A stretch of 41,309 bases of DNA from a bacterium (lineage in GTDB: Bacteria; Patescibacteriota; Microgenomatia; UBA1406; GWC2-37-13), in the NCBI GenBank assembly GCA_021825445.1, contig JAKAHA010000009.1:1-41309 (forward strand). Direction: 5' to 3'. The notes under the pieces were generated by a model, which saw nothing but the letters and a program-made list of their open reading frames with translations, did no database searches and was not told the DNA's origin. Position numbers and translations under genes: made by a program. Positions within the stretch are counted from its first letter, which is position 1, and each line of letters opens with the position of its first letter. Of this stretch, positions 21,119-29,115 are shown in pieces.

Positions 21119-21955
21119 CTATCTTATACTCTTCACTATTTCAATGATTTTATTTAACGATAGTGTGGTAGGAATTAGTTTTGGATTGCCCGATGATCCA
21201 TTAAGGAGCATGTGTTCTGAAATATGGAAAAACCAACTACCTTTTTTATCAAACTTTAATATTTTTTCATATATTGGTTTTAAGGTAAGATTTTTATCAG
21301 GTAAAGTTTTGATTCGTGTAAATCCAGCATCTGGATGGCGACGAATTACTAAAGTAAAACCCTTTTTTAAAGCTAATTTAACGGCTTCTTCGTTTTTACT
21401 CTCGATGGCAAGTGATCTACCTAAATAAGATTTAAAAACAAAACCATTATTAATTTCTTCCTCAGCATTGACTTTATTTTTAAATACTATTAAAGCTGCT
21501 TCAAGAAGTAAAAAAATAATTTCAATTAATTTATTTTCTTCACGACTCATTACCTTGAGTCCGTCGACCAGTTGGCGAATCATAAAATCATAGCGGTCAG
21601 CTGCCGGATCTGAATAAAAAACTTCGGCAAAATGATCTGTTGAGTTTACATATTCAATAATTTTTTCTAAGGCCTTGATTTCTTTTTCTTCAATAAAATC
21701 TCGACCAAAAAGATATTTATAAACGAGTTTTGTGGCAGAAGTGTAACTATTTGTTTGATGATGGTCAAATTTACCTAAGCCCGTATCGACGTGAATTACA
21801 TTTTTGTCGCTATCAACTATTTGATTTTCAAGAGTTGTACCAGATGGCACAAATTTTATCTGAGCATCATTCCAGTCTGGTAGATATTTTTTAATCAACC
21901 AACAAGCCGCGATTGCATCAAGATCTGGAGAAAGATGGGTGACTATAATCTTCAT
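21119..21955 (-). CDS. DHH-like phosphoesterase-family protein
   Basis: 278 residues. Metal motifs resembling DHH/MYG1-type phosphoesterases: HLSPDLDAIAACWL (residues 7-20) and VDTGLGKFDHHQT with DHH, then a long helical middle and a C-terminal domain with RSLAIESKNEEAVKLAL, RRHPDAGFTRIKTLP and HISEHMLLNGSSGNPK. Probably a metal-dependent phosphohydrolase; the substrate is unknown. It lies between proS and rpsU, with an AATTAG hairpin just before its ATG. Confidence 0.65.
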   Translation of the reverse strand: MKIIVTHLSPDLDAIAACWLIKKYLPDWNDAQIKFVPSGTTLENQIVDSDKNVIHVDTGLGKFDHHQTNSYTSATKLVYKYLFGRDFIEEKEIKALEKIIEYVNSTDHFAEVFYSDPAADRYDFMIRQLVDGLKVMSREENKLIEIIFLLLEAALIVFKNKVNAEEEINNGFVFKSYLGRSLAIESKNEEAVKLALKKGFTLVIRRHPDAGFTRIKTLPDKNLTLKPIYEKILKFDKKGSWFFHISEHMLLNGSSGNPKLIPTTLSLNKIIEIVKSIR

Positions 21956-22043
21956 AAATTAATCTAATTAACCTAATTGATCTAATTTCTAAAAAATAAC
22001 CAATAACCAATTTGGACATTGAGATTTGATTAGGTTAATTAGG
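21956..22043 (-). repeat. AATTAG-word hairpin, copy 4 (proS to DHH-like gene)
   Basis: Arms aattaatctaattaacctaa and gattaggttaattaggtcaa. The right arm continues into proS, whose last codons (KFLISN then TGA) are read from tttctaatttctaattga. It ends 0-1 nt before the ATG at 21955. Confidence 0.8.
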
Positions 22044-23759
22044 TCAATTAGAAATTAGAAATTTTAAAACCTCTTCAGCACTAAGTATTTTTACTTCTTC
22101 TTCGTCTCTTCTCTTATATTCTACCTTCTCCCCTGTTCTTTTTGATATTACTAACCTAATAGGAATTCCAATGAGGTCGGCGTCGGAAAATTTTTCTCCA
22201 GCATTAGTCCCTTCTCGATCATCAAAAAGCACCTCAATATTGTTTTCTTCAAGTACTTTATAGACTTTAAAGACTTTCGACCTTATAGATTCATCTCTTA
22301 GATCAAGACCTATTAAATGAACTTGAAAAGGAGCAACAGATTCAGGCCAGATTATTCCATACTTATCATTATATTTTTCAACAACCGTTGCCATGGTTCG
22401 ACCAATTCCAATTCCATAACAACCCATATAATAAGGTTTTGATTTTCCATCGCAATCTATAAAATTCGCGTTTTTCATTTTGGTGGTATAGTGAAGTCCA
22501 AGTTGAAAAATATTTCCAACTTCTATACCTTTTTTTTCAATTAATTTTTTACCATTCAAAGAAATATATCCATCCTTAGCCAATGCAATGTCCCCTTCAA
22601 TATCAGGTTTATAGTCACGATCAATATTTATATTGAGAAGATCCCTGTATTTTTTATTTGCTCCACCATAGGCATTTTTTATAGTTCGCAGTGAATCGTC
22701 AGCAACAACAATTAAGATATTTTTTTTATCAATAATCTCTCTAATTCCTACAGGCGAAATAAATCCCGGTTCCGAATGTAATATGTTTTTTATTTCTTCC
22801 TCAGTTGCATGGCGAAGCTCAATTGCACCGGATAAATGTTTTAATTTAATTTCGTTAACATCAAAGTCGCCTCTGATTATGGCAAGTATAAAACGATTAT
22901 TTTCATCAACAAATAAAACATCTTTAATTTGTTGCCACAAAGGTTTTTTATGAAGTTGTACTCCGTCTTCCATAGTCGTTCCTCTTTTAGCATCAATTTC
23001 TTTCATGGGTTGCAATGTTTCATTAAGATTTTTATTTTCTTTTTTGAATTTAGTTACTTCCTGATGAGCGGCGTAACTACCATCTTCTGTTGTAAGGTAA
23101 ATCGTTTCACCAATTCCGGACTCAACTACAAATTCATGACAGTATTCTCCACCGATGTAGCCATTATCTGATTCAACAATAACAGTTTTAAGACCAAGTC
23201 TTTCAAAAATTTTTGTATATGTTCGCTCCATTTTTTTATATTCTTTTTTAAATTCTTTTTCGTCGATATCAAATGAATAAGCGTCTTTCATAATAAACTC
23301 TCGGACACGAAGTAGTCCACCACGAGCACGTAATTCATCTCGAAATTTTGTAGAAAATTGATAAATATTGAAAGGCAGATCTTTATAGCTAATTTGAAAT
23401 TTTCGGACAACATCCACAAACATTTCCTCAGCTGTACCTCCAAGAGCAAAATCAGCACCCCTTCGATCTTTTATTGTCATAAGCTCAAATCCAGTTGTTT
23501 TTGTTCTGTTAGTTTCTTTCCATAATTCTAATGGGTGTAAAACTGGTGATACCATTTCTTGGGCTCCAGCCTTATCCATCTCTTCCTTAATAACCTTCAT
23601 AATTTTTTGTTGGACAATTTGACCAAGAGGTAAGAAAAAGTAACGACCAGCAGTTGATTCACGAATATAGCCTGCTTGATGAAGTAATTTATACGAAATC
23701 ATCTGGGCTTCTTTTGGAGGCACTCTGACTGTTTTTCCAAAAACTTTTGAATAAAGCAT
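22044..23759 (-). CDS. proS: Prolyl-tRNA synthetase
   Basis: 571 residues, class II, bacterial type with the insertion domain. Motif 1/2 regions: YIRESTAGRYFFLPLG, LELWKETNRTKTTGFELM, FRDELRARGGLLRVREFIMK. The YbaK-like editing insertion is at about 250-390, motif 3 is MGCYGIGIGRTMATVVE, and the anticodon-binding domain is at the C terminus. The C-terminal codons are formed by the AATTAG hairpin. A TATAAT box (23771-23776, minus strand) lies 11 nt before the ATG, so the leader would be very short. Confidence 0.96.
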   Translation of the reverse strand: MLYSKVFGKTVRVPPKEAQMISYKLLHQAGYIRESTAGRYFFLPLGQIVQQKIMKVIKEEMDKAGAQEMVSPVLHPLELWKETNRTKTTGFELMTIKDRRGADFALGGTAEEMFVDVVRKFQISYKDLPFNIYQFSTKFRDELRARGGLLRVREFIMKDAYSFDIDEKEFKKEYKKMERTYTKIFERLGLKTVIVESDNGYIGGEYCHEFVVESGIGETIYLTTEDGSYAAHQEVTKFKKENKNLNETLQPMKEIDAKRGTTMEDGVQLHKKPLWQQIKDVLFVDENNRFILAIIRGDFDVNEIKLKHLSGAIELRHATEEEIKNILHSEPGFISPVGIREIIDKKNILIVVADDSLRTIKNAYGGANKKYRDLLNINIDRDYKPDIEGDIALAKDGYISLNGKKLIEKKGIEVGNIFQLGLHYTTKMKNANFIDCDGKSKPYYMGCYGIGIGRTMATVVEKYNDKYGIIWPESVAPFQVHLIGLDLRDESIRSKVFKVYKVLEENNIEVLFDDREGTNAGEKFSDADLIGIPIRLVISKRTGEKVEYKRRDEEEVKILSAEEVLKFLISN

Positions 23760-23770
23760 ATTTATTTGTA

Positions 23771-23776
23771 ATTATA
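23771..23776 (-). promoter_or_regulatory. -10 box of proS
   Basis: TATAAT on the minus strand, 11 nt from the proS ATG. The GTAG...CTAC palindrome at 23785-23806 occupies the region just upstream of it. Confidence 0.5.
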
Positions 23777-23784
23777 ATATAAAA

Positions 23785-23806
23785 GTGTGATAAATCACAC
23801 CACTAC
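23785..23806. repeat. GTAG...CTAC-type palindrome
   Basis: gtgtgat aa atcacac followed by cactac, the same family as 17033-17081 and 34039-34112. It lies between the proS promoter and the promoter module of the PaaX-like gene. Confidence 0.75.
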
Positions 23807-23868
23807 GTTTGAAATTCGTATAAATCTATCAATAGATTGATACATTCATGAAATAAGCAAATTAATTG

Positions 23869-23964
23869 AAGTGTATATTGATTAAAAATTATTAATGTGA
23901 CAGTCCGTTTGAATAGTTTTGTAGGTTATAAGCGATTGACAAGAATTTTATTAAAAAATAAACT
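23869..23964 (+). promoter_or_regulatory. Shared regulator promoter module, copy 3
   Basis: AAGTGTATATTGAT (23869-23882), TTTGTAGGTTATAAGC (23918-23933), -35 TTGACA (23936-23941), 17 nt, -10 TAAACT (23959-23964). The blocks and spacings match copy 2 although the downstream protein is of another fold. Confidence 0.78.
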
Positions 23965-23987
23965 CTATTTGTACTTATTATATAAAT

Positions 23988-24017
23988 ACCTATTCGTGAC
24001 GGTCGTCACAGATAGGT
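23988..24017. promoter_or_regulatory. Proximal operator of the PaaX-like gene
   Basis: 30-nt palindrome: ACCTAT at one end, ATAGGT at the other, inner GTGAC ... GTCAC. It lies between the predicted transcript start and the ATG. A second copy with the same ends and the same length is at 24617-24646. Confidence 0.7.
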
Positions 24018-24044
24018 TAATGTATTTATTGATAAAAAAGAAAT

Positions 24045-24626
24045 ATGAATAAGAAATTTAAGAAAGGTGAAATCGCAAAAATAATTTTGGCAACACTTGG
24101 AATTGGAGCCCTTTTAGGTGGGACAATATTAGTTACTCCAAATTTTCCAATAATAATTGGTTCTTTTATTAAATTAATAGAAGAAATCAAAGGAATAAAG
24201 TTGCCGAAAAATAAAGTAAAAAGAACTTTGCAAAAATTAGAAAAAAGAAAAATCATAAATTTGGAAATAAAAGATGATGAAGTTTATGTTGAAATCGAAG
24301 ACATTTGGAATACGGAAATTGTGAAATACTCTATTCAAAGTTTGTTGGAACTAAAACAAAAAACAAAATGGTCGGGTAAATGGTTTTTAGTAATCTTTGA
24401 CGTTCCAGAAATAGAAAGAAATAAAAGATATTATTTAAGAAATTTTTTAAAGGTAGTTGGTTTTTATCAATATCAACAAAGCGTTTATGTATTTCCTTAT
24501 GAATGCGAAAAGGAAGTTGCCTTAATTAAGAGAATTATTGAAGGAGGTAAATATTTAAGCTATGTCATTGCGGATAAAATCGAATATGAAAACAAACTAA
24601 AAACCCACTTTCATTTACCTATTTAA
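24045..24626 (+). CDS. PaaX/Cas2-like regulator
   Basis: 193 residues. The N-terminal half is a probable winged helix (LPKNKVKRTLQKLEKRKII, then VYVEIEDIW). The C-terminal part (about 115-190: WSGKWFLVIFDVPEIERNKR, GFYQYQQSVYVFPYE) is the ferredoxin-like fold shared by PaaX repressors and Cas2. No CRISPR repeats or other cas genes are near, so a regulator is far likelier than Cas2. It is driven by the promoter module shared with the TrpR-like genes and lies between two copies of a 30-nt palindrome. Its last codons lie inside the second palindrome and overlap the end of the convergent MFS gene. Confidence 0.75.
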   Translation: MNKKFKKGEIAKIILATLGIGALLGGTILVTPNFPIIIGSFIKLIEEIKGIKLPKNKVKRTLQKLEKRKIINLEIKDDEVYVEIEDIWNTEIVKYSIQSLLELKQKTKWSGKWFLVIFDVPEIERNKRYYLRNFLKVVGFYQYQQSVYVFPYECEKEVALIKRIIEGGKYLSYVIADKIEYENKLKTHFHLPI

Positions 24627-24646
24627 AACGGCCGTTGGAGATAGGT
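24617..24646. promoter_or_regulatory. Distal operator copy of the PaaX-like gene
   Basis: 30 nt: ACCTATT, central ACGG-CGT, and AGATAGGT are shared with 23988-24017. It contains the stop codons of both convergent genes (24624-24626 plus, 24619-24621 minus). Confidence 0.65.
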
Positions 24647-25797
24647 AAGTTTTTGTAAATTTTCCAATAAAAGTATAGTGGGATGGCTAAAAATATTTGA
24701 GTAAGAAGTAGTGTTTTTGCAGGTCCGATTTTATCGGCAACAACACCCATTATGATCCCAGCAACAGCAAACATTATATTACCAATAAGTGAATTAAGCG
24801 AACTTAATGTAGCTCGTTCTTTATCAGTAAATTCTTTTTGAAAAAGCATATTTTCAGCAACAGAGCCAATGCCATAAGTAAAAGAGCTAGCTGAAAGAAT
24901 AAGTGGTGAGAATATGGTTGGATAAATATAGGCGATGATATTAATAATTCGATTTGAAATAGTTTGAAATTCCAGTGCCTTTAATGGCTTAACTTTATTT
25001 AACACTTTGCCACTAAAATAAAAACTCAACGCTCCTCCAATATTTGATAAAATATTTGGAATACCAATAGCCCATAATGGCCATAAACTATTAATAAATG
25101 TTGTTCTAAAATAATAAGAAGGTTCGCCTACTCCGTAACTAATCATTGACGCATATGTCATTAATCGTAAATTTTTATTTTTAATAAATTGTTTTAATGA
25201 CTCGATTAAAATTAAAAAAGGATTATTTTGATGTTCCGTAAGGTTTTTTGTTTCCTTCAAGCATAAGCTTAAAATAAGAGTGCCAAATTGCGGTATAATC
25301 GATACCCACATGACAACGGCAAAAGACCAACTGGCAAGCATACCGCCAAGAACCGCCGAGATAACTAGAGCAATTTGAAACATTGAGCTTGTCCTGCCAA
25401 GATGATGATGGTACTCATTATTATTTTGTGATTCAGCTAAAGTTTCGTAGAGCAATGCGTCGTTATTCCCGCTATAGAATGCCCGGGCTAGTCCAGCAAA
25501 AATTGATCCAATAACAAGTACAAAATGAGAATAACCAATCGCATAAAACAACGTTGAAAATATACCAGCTAATGCTCCAGCCATAACTGTTTTTTTCCGA
25601 CCAAATTTATCAGAAAAAAGACCAGTTGGAATTTGAAATATAGCTGCGGAAAGCATGGCTACAGAAAAAATACTCATTCCTAATGTAAATGAACCTGTCA
25701 CTTTTGTGAAATAAATAATCGCCACTACTTTGTATGGAACAAAATCTATAAAAAAATTAATCCAATACAATAATTTTACGTTTTTGTGAGAACCCAT
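24619..25797 (-). CDS. MFS transporter
   Basis: 392 residues with about 12 membrane segments. It has the A-motif GLFSDKFGRKKTVMAG between TM2 and TM3 and a second-half counterpart GVVADKIGPAKTLLL. Relatives include drug/sugar efflux carriers; the substrate cannot be read. It starts 1 nt after the kinase-like gene at 25799 and is the last gene of the long minus-strand run. Its C-terminal codons overlap the PaaX-like operator. Confidence 0.87.
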   Translation of the reverse strand: MGSHKNVKLLYWINFFIDFVPYKVVAIIYFTKVTGSFTLGMSIFSVAMLSAAIFQIPTGLFSDKFGRKKTVMAGALAGIFSTLFYAIGYSHFVLVIGSIFAGLARAFYSGNNDALLYETLAESQNNNEYHHHLGRTSSMFQIALVISAVLGGMLASWSFAVVMWVSIIPQFGTLILSLCLKETKNLTEHQNNPFLILIESLKQFIKNKNLRLMTYASMISYGVGEPSYYFRTTFINSLWPLWAIGIPNILSNIGGALSFYFSGKVLNKVKPLKALEFQTISNRIINIIAYIYPTIFSPLILSASSFTYGIGSVAENMLFQKEFTDKERATLSSLNSLIGNIMFAVAGIIMGVVADKIGPAKTLLLTQIFLAIPLYFYWKIYKNLPISNGRFK

Positions 25798-25798
25798 A

Positions 25799-26323
25799 TT
25801 ATTTTAATTTTTCAACAACTTTTTTTAAGACTTCGTCCGAAGAAATATTTGAAGTATCAATTATCAGGTCATAATTTTTAGGATCGAGAAAATCATTTCG
25901 ACCGTATATTTTTTCCAATTTTTTAAACCAATTTAATTGACGTTCTTCTACTCTTTTTTTTGCCTCTTCAATATTAATATTTTCTCGTTCTGCAAATCTT
26001 TGGTAGCGAATATTATCATCACATGTTAATAAAACTTTCAAAACGTCAGGTAAATTAGCAGACATTATCCCTGACATCCAACCATCTACAATTAAATTGC
26101 CTTTATCATGTAAAAGATCACGGACTTGGTAATCAATTTTTTTTGTCAGCATGTCATTCTGCTCCTCAACTTGTTCAAGATCCAATTTATTTTTTTCAAC
26201 ATATTCTCTAAATAATTTTCCCGTCATAAAAATTGGCCAGTTTAATTTTTTTTGTAGGTCTTTTAATAAAGTAGTTTTACCTGTGCAGATCTTACCCGAA
26301 ATTGTAATTTTGTTAAAAATCAT
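25799..26323 (-). CDS. P-loop NMP-kinase-like protein (cytidylate kinase 2-like), copy A
   Basis: 174 residues. P loop ISGKICTGKTTLLKDL, then a helix GKLFREYVEKNK, IVDGWMSGIM, LTCDDNIRYQRFAERENI and a late VIDTSNIS, as in the archaeal-type cytidylate kinase (AAA_33/cytidylate_kin2) group. The P-loop lysine is present. It probably phosphorylates a nucleoside monophosphate. A paralogue lies directly upstream (26333). No pyrH is found between tsf and frr, so one of the two may supply UMP/CMP kinase activity (inference). Confidence 0.75.
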   Translation of the reverse strand: MIFNKITISGKICTGKTTLLKDLQKKLNWPIFMTGKLFREYVEKNKLDLEQVEEQNDMLTKKIDYQVRDLLHDKGNLIVDGWMSGIMSANLPDVLKVLLTCDDNIRYQRFAERENINIEEAKKRVEERQLNWFKKLEKIYGRNDFLDPKNYDLIIDTSNISSDEVLKKVVEKLK

Positions 26324-26332
26324 AAGGAGTAA

Positions 26333-26887
26333 TTATGATGACAATATGTCAAGAACCTTGCCCAACGTTTCCATTGGTCCAGCTTTATAAGTATCTATCA
26401 CCAAATCAAAATATTCTGGATTCCAGAAATCGTAATCTCCGTATAATTTTTTCCATTTAGCAATATTTTCTTCCTCTCTTTGTTTAATCCAATTTTTTGC
26501 TTGATCGACTGTGACGTTATCTCGATTGGCGACGCGATCCACCCGAATATCATCGTGGGAACAAATCAACAAAACCTTCAATACATCTTTATAGTCACGA
26601 GCAAAAAAACCCGAAAGCCATGCTTCATAGATGATTTCTTTTTCTGTTTTTAGTAACTCTTTCGTCATTGTGTCAATCTTTTTTTCATGATCGTCTGTAC
26701 GTGATAACGCACCCATCTTATTTTCATGATTTTTATGTTTTCTATCGTATTCTCTCTGAACAGCACCAATATTAGTATGTTTCCAGCCTAAAGATTTAAC
26801 TAAATTTTTTGTAAGAGTTGAAGTTCCAACGGCGATTTTTCCTGAAACAGTTATTAAGCGATATTTGGGGTCAAATTTGTTTTGCAT
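26333..26887 (-). CDS. P-loop NMP-kinase-like protein, copy B (P-loop Lys replaced)
   Basis: 184 residues, paralogue of copy A. P loop VSGKIAVGTSTLTKNL, where the usual Lys before the Ser/Thr is Thr (GTS for GKT), a change also seen in some archaeal-type cytidylate kinases. Other shared blocks are YEAWLSGFF, LICSHDDIRVDRVANRDNV and LVIDTYKAGP. Either an active variant or a regulatory partner of copy A. The ATG follows a hairpin (26888-26960). Confidence 0.72.
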   Translation of the reverse strand: MQNKFDPKYRLITVSGKIAVGTSTLTKNLVKSLGWKHTNIGAVQREYDRKHKNHENKMGALSRTDDHEKKIDTMTKELLKTEKEIIYEAWLSGFFARDYKDVLKVLLICSHDDIRVDRVANRDNVTVDQAKNWIKQREEENIAKWKKLYGDYDFWNPEYFDLVIDTYKAGPMETLGKVLDILSS

Positions 26888-26960
26888 ATAAAAAACAATT
26901 GATAAATTGCTTCATCGTTTCATTGTTAAAAACTATCAAGCAATGGAACAATCGAACAAT
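26888..26960 (-). repeat. ATTGTTTCATTG-word hairpin between rseP and kinase-like gene
   Basis: Words attgataaattgcttcatcg and caatggaacaatcgaacaat are opposed around a ttgttaaaaactatcaa loop. It fills the gap. Related words precede RNase J (14230-14281) and lie in the first codons of the glycosyltransferase. Confidence 0.65.
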
Positions 26961-28019
26961 TTATTTCTTAAATAATTTTATAACATCATTAATTGTTATT
27001 AGTGCCGCAAGTGATAACAAGACTGTAAATCCAATCAAATTTGTATATTTTTCAAAATTTTTGTTTGGCTTCTTTTTAGTAATTCCTTCGTACAAAACAA
27101 ATATTAATCGTCCGCCATCGAGTGCTGGAAAGGGAAAAATATTCATGATTGCTAAATTTAAAGACAAAAGTGCCAAAAATTGAAGAAAGGCATTAAAACC
27201 AAAGCTTGCAGCTTGACCAGCTAAATTAGCAATCCCCACAGGTCCTGCAACATCAACACTTTGTTTTTTAAAGGAAACTAAATTAAAAAGCATTTTTCCA
27301 AGTTCTGAGGCAATTTTGTAGGTGATATTGAAAGCCTCGACCAGTCCATAATATGGAGCGGTATACCAAGGATATTTTTTCACTTCATAAGAGCTTATTG
27401 AAATGCCCAAAGGACCTTGACCTTTAGGTGGATTAATTCGAGGTATAAGATTAATAGATAATTTTTTTTGACCTCTCAAAATTTGCAATTTAATTTCTTT
27501 TCCGGCTAATTTTTTTGTTAAGGCTATCAGTTGTTCGGATGAAGTAAAATTAGTGATAATATCTTTTTCCTTAAGACCGGCAACAAAAGCCGGTGAATTT
27601 TTTGTCACCTTATCAACTGTAACCTTGTTAATGGGAACCTGAATTCCCTGTGTAACTAAAAATGAAAAGATAAACCAACCTAATAAAAAATTACCAATGA
27701 CTCCCCCAAGAATAATTAAAGTTTTTTGCCACGGTTTTTTATTGACGAACATTCGGTTTTTGTTTGTAGTGACAGGTCTAGACCTGTCACTACCTTCAAT
27801 TTCAACGTATTCCTCACCGAATAATTTTACAAAGCCACCGATTGGTAAAAGATTGATTGTGTATGTGGTTTCGCCTTTTTTTATTCCTAGTAATTTCGGA
27901 GGAAGTCCAAATCCAAATTCTTCAACTTTAACACCCATTTTTTTAGCCATTAAAAAATGACCTAGTTCATGGACTAGGACAAGGATAGACAAAGTTAAAA
28001 TAAATATAAGTATGGTCAT
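26961..28019 (-). CDS. rseP: Site-2 intramembrane protease RseP
   Basis: 352 residues. Zinc motif HELGH (17-21) in TM1, LPIGGFVKLFGEE, one PDZ domain (about 120-205, KNSPAFVAGLKEKDIITNF), and the LDGG motif in FPFPALDGGRLIF within the last membrane part. It cleaves membrane-bound substrates such as anti-sigma factors. Residues 76-85 (GSDRSRPVTT) are encoded by a perfect 28-nt palindrome (27766-27793), in frame in the loop between TM1 and TM2. The position after frr matches other bacteria. Confidence 0.95.
   Translation of the reverse strand: MTILIFILTLSILVLVHELGHFLMAKKMGVKVEEFGFGLPPKLLGIKKGETTYTINLLPIGGFVKLFGEEYVEIEGSDRSRPVTTNKNRMFVNKKPWQKTLIILGGVIGNFLLGWFIFSFLVTQGIQVPINKVTVDKVTKNSPAFVAGLKEKDIITNFTSSEQLIALTKKLAGKEIKLQILRGQKKLSINLIPRINPPKGQGPLGISISSYEVKKYPWYTAPYYGLVEAFNITYKIASELGKMLFNLVSFKKQSVDVAGPVGIANLAGQAASFGFNAFLQFLALLSLNLAIMNIFPFPALDGGRLIFVLYEGITKKKPNKNFEKYTNLIGFTVLLSLAALITINDVIKLFKK
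27766..27793. repeat. Perfect 28-nt palindrome inserted in rseP
   Basis: GTAGTGACAGGTCT followed by its exact reverse complement. It belongs to the GTAG...CTAC family. It adds 10 residues in frame without breaking the gene. Confidence 0.85.
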
Positions 28020-28021
28020 AT

Positions 28022-28588
28022 TTACACTTCCATTATTTCTTTTTCTTTACTTTCACGAATAGTGTTTATTTCCTCCATAAATTTTGTAGATTTCAAATCA
28101 ATTTCTTTTTCTAATCGATATTTTTCGTCTTCACTCAATTCTTTTTTTTCAAATGCATTTTTAATTGTTTTTCTTGCGTCATCTCGGTGATTTCTTACAG
28201 TTACTTTTTTTTCTTCAATTTTCTCTCCAACGACTTTAATATATTTTTCCCTTTGTTCGGTATTAAGAGATGGTATTTTAATGATAATTTTAGCTCCTTG
28301 GGCTGCTGGAGTTAGACCCAACGGTGATTTTAAAATTGCCTTTTCAATATCTTGAATAACTGATGGATCGTAGGGGCTGATCGAAATTGATGAGGCACCT
28401 TCAACCATTATTGTAGCCATTTCAAGTAGTCTCAATTTTGTTTGACCTCCATAAGTTTCAACAATAAGATTTTCAACAAGAGATGGGGATGCCCGTCCGG
28501 TTCGAATAGACTTTAGATCTTCTTTGAGTGACGTAATTGTTTTTGTAGCTTGTGATTCAAATGTAGAAACAATATCCATAAAGTTCAT
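28022..28588 (-). CDS. frr: Ribosome recycling factor
   Basis: 188 residues, splits post-termination ribosomes. It has the family core LKSIRTGRASPSLVENLIVE, ISISPYDPSVIQDIEKAIL, SPLGLTPAAQGAKIIIKIP and the C-terminal coiled helix with RLEKEIDLKSTKFMEEI. Normal length. It overlaps the tsf stop by 1 nt (TAATG), so tsf and frr are directly joined and pyrH, usually between them, is absent. Confidence 0.96.
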   Translation of the reverse strand: MNFMDIVSTFESQATKTITSLKEDLKSIRTGRASPSLVENLIVETYGGQTKLRLLEMATIMVEGASSISISPYDPSVIQDIEKAILKSPLGLTPAAQGAKIIIKIPSLNTEQREKYIKVVGEKIEEKKVTVRNHRDDARKTIKNAFEKKELSEDEKYRLEKEIDLKSTKFMEEINTIRESKEKEIMEV

Positions 28589-29037
28589 TATACAGACCAG
28601 CGGATGAATTTTACAACCTTAATATTTTCTCCAAATTTAAGTACTGCTTCCTTGATCAAATCGTCAATGGTCTTGGATGAATCGCGAATATATTCCTGTT
28701 TAAGAAATTCCTCATTTGTTTCGGCAGGAATTGAAGCTACTTGCATTGCCAGTTCTGATCCTAATGCCTGAAAATCTTTATTTCCTGAGACAAAATCTGT
28801 CTCACAAGCCAGTTGTATAAGAGACGCCACCTTTTTATTATGGTGAATATATGAAAAGATTATACCGGCTCCAGTGCTTCTTTCTGATTTATCCTGGGCT
28901 TTGGCAATTCCCCATTTGTTAAGCAATTTTTTTGCTGATTCAACATTATTTTTAGTTTCTTCAAGAGCTTTTTTACAAAGCGAGAATGAAATACCTGTTT
29001 CTTCACGAAGTTGTTTTAGTTTTTTAATGTCATACAT
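28588..29037 (-). CDS. tsf: Elongation factor Ts (short form)
   Basis: 149 residues, nucleotide exchange factor for EF-Tu. It has a UBA-like N terminus (IKKLKQLREETGISFSLCKK ... ALEETKNNVESAKKLLNKWG) and the core TDFV motif in LIQLACETDFVSGN. Only one core subdomain is present, against about 280 residues in E. coli, as in other minimal EF-Ts proteins. It lies between rpsB and frr. Confidence 0.94.
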   Translation of the reverse strand: MYDIKKLKQLREETGISFSLCKKALEETKNNVESAKKLLNKWGIAKAQDKSERSTGAGIIFSYIHHNKKVASLIQLACETDFVSGNKDFQALGSELAMQVASIPAETNEEFLKQEYIRDSSKTIDDLIKEAVLKFGENIKVVKFIRWSV

Positions 29038-29040
29038 AGG

Positions 29041-29115
29041 AAAACTTAGATACTAAATATCAAGTTCAAAATAAATTTAAAATTTTAAATTTTATTTGTG
29101 ATTGTAATTTATTAT
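29041..29115 (-). repeat. AT-rich hairpin between rpsB and tsf
   Basis: Arms caagttcaaaataaattta and its rough complement taaattttatttgtgattg. It fills most of the gap before the tsf start. No promoter is evident. Confidence 0.55.

Noticed and set aside
24045-24626. Reading the PaaX-like protein as the CRISPR nuclease Cas2
   Set aside because: No CRISPR repeats or cas genes nearby, the protein is twice the length of Cas2 with a winged-helix-like half, and the operator layout fits a regulator.
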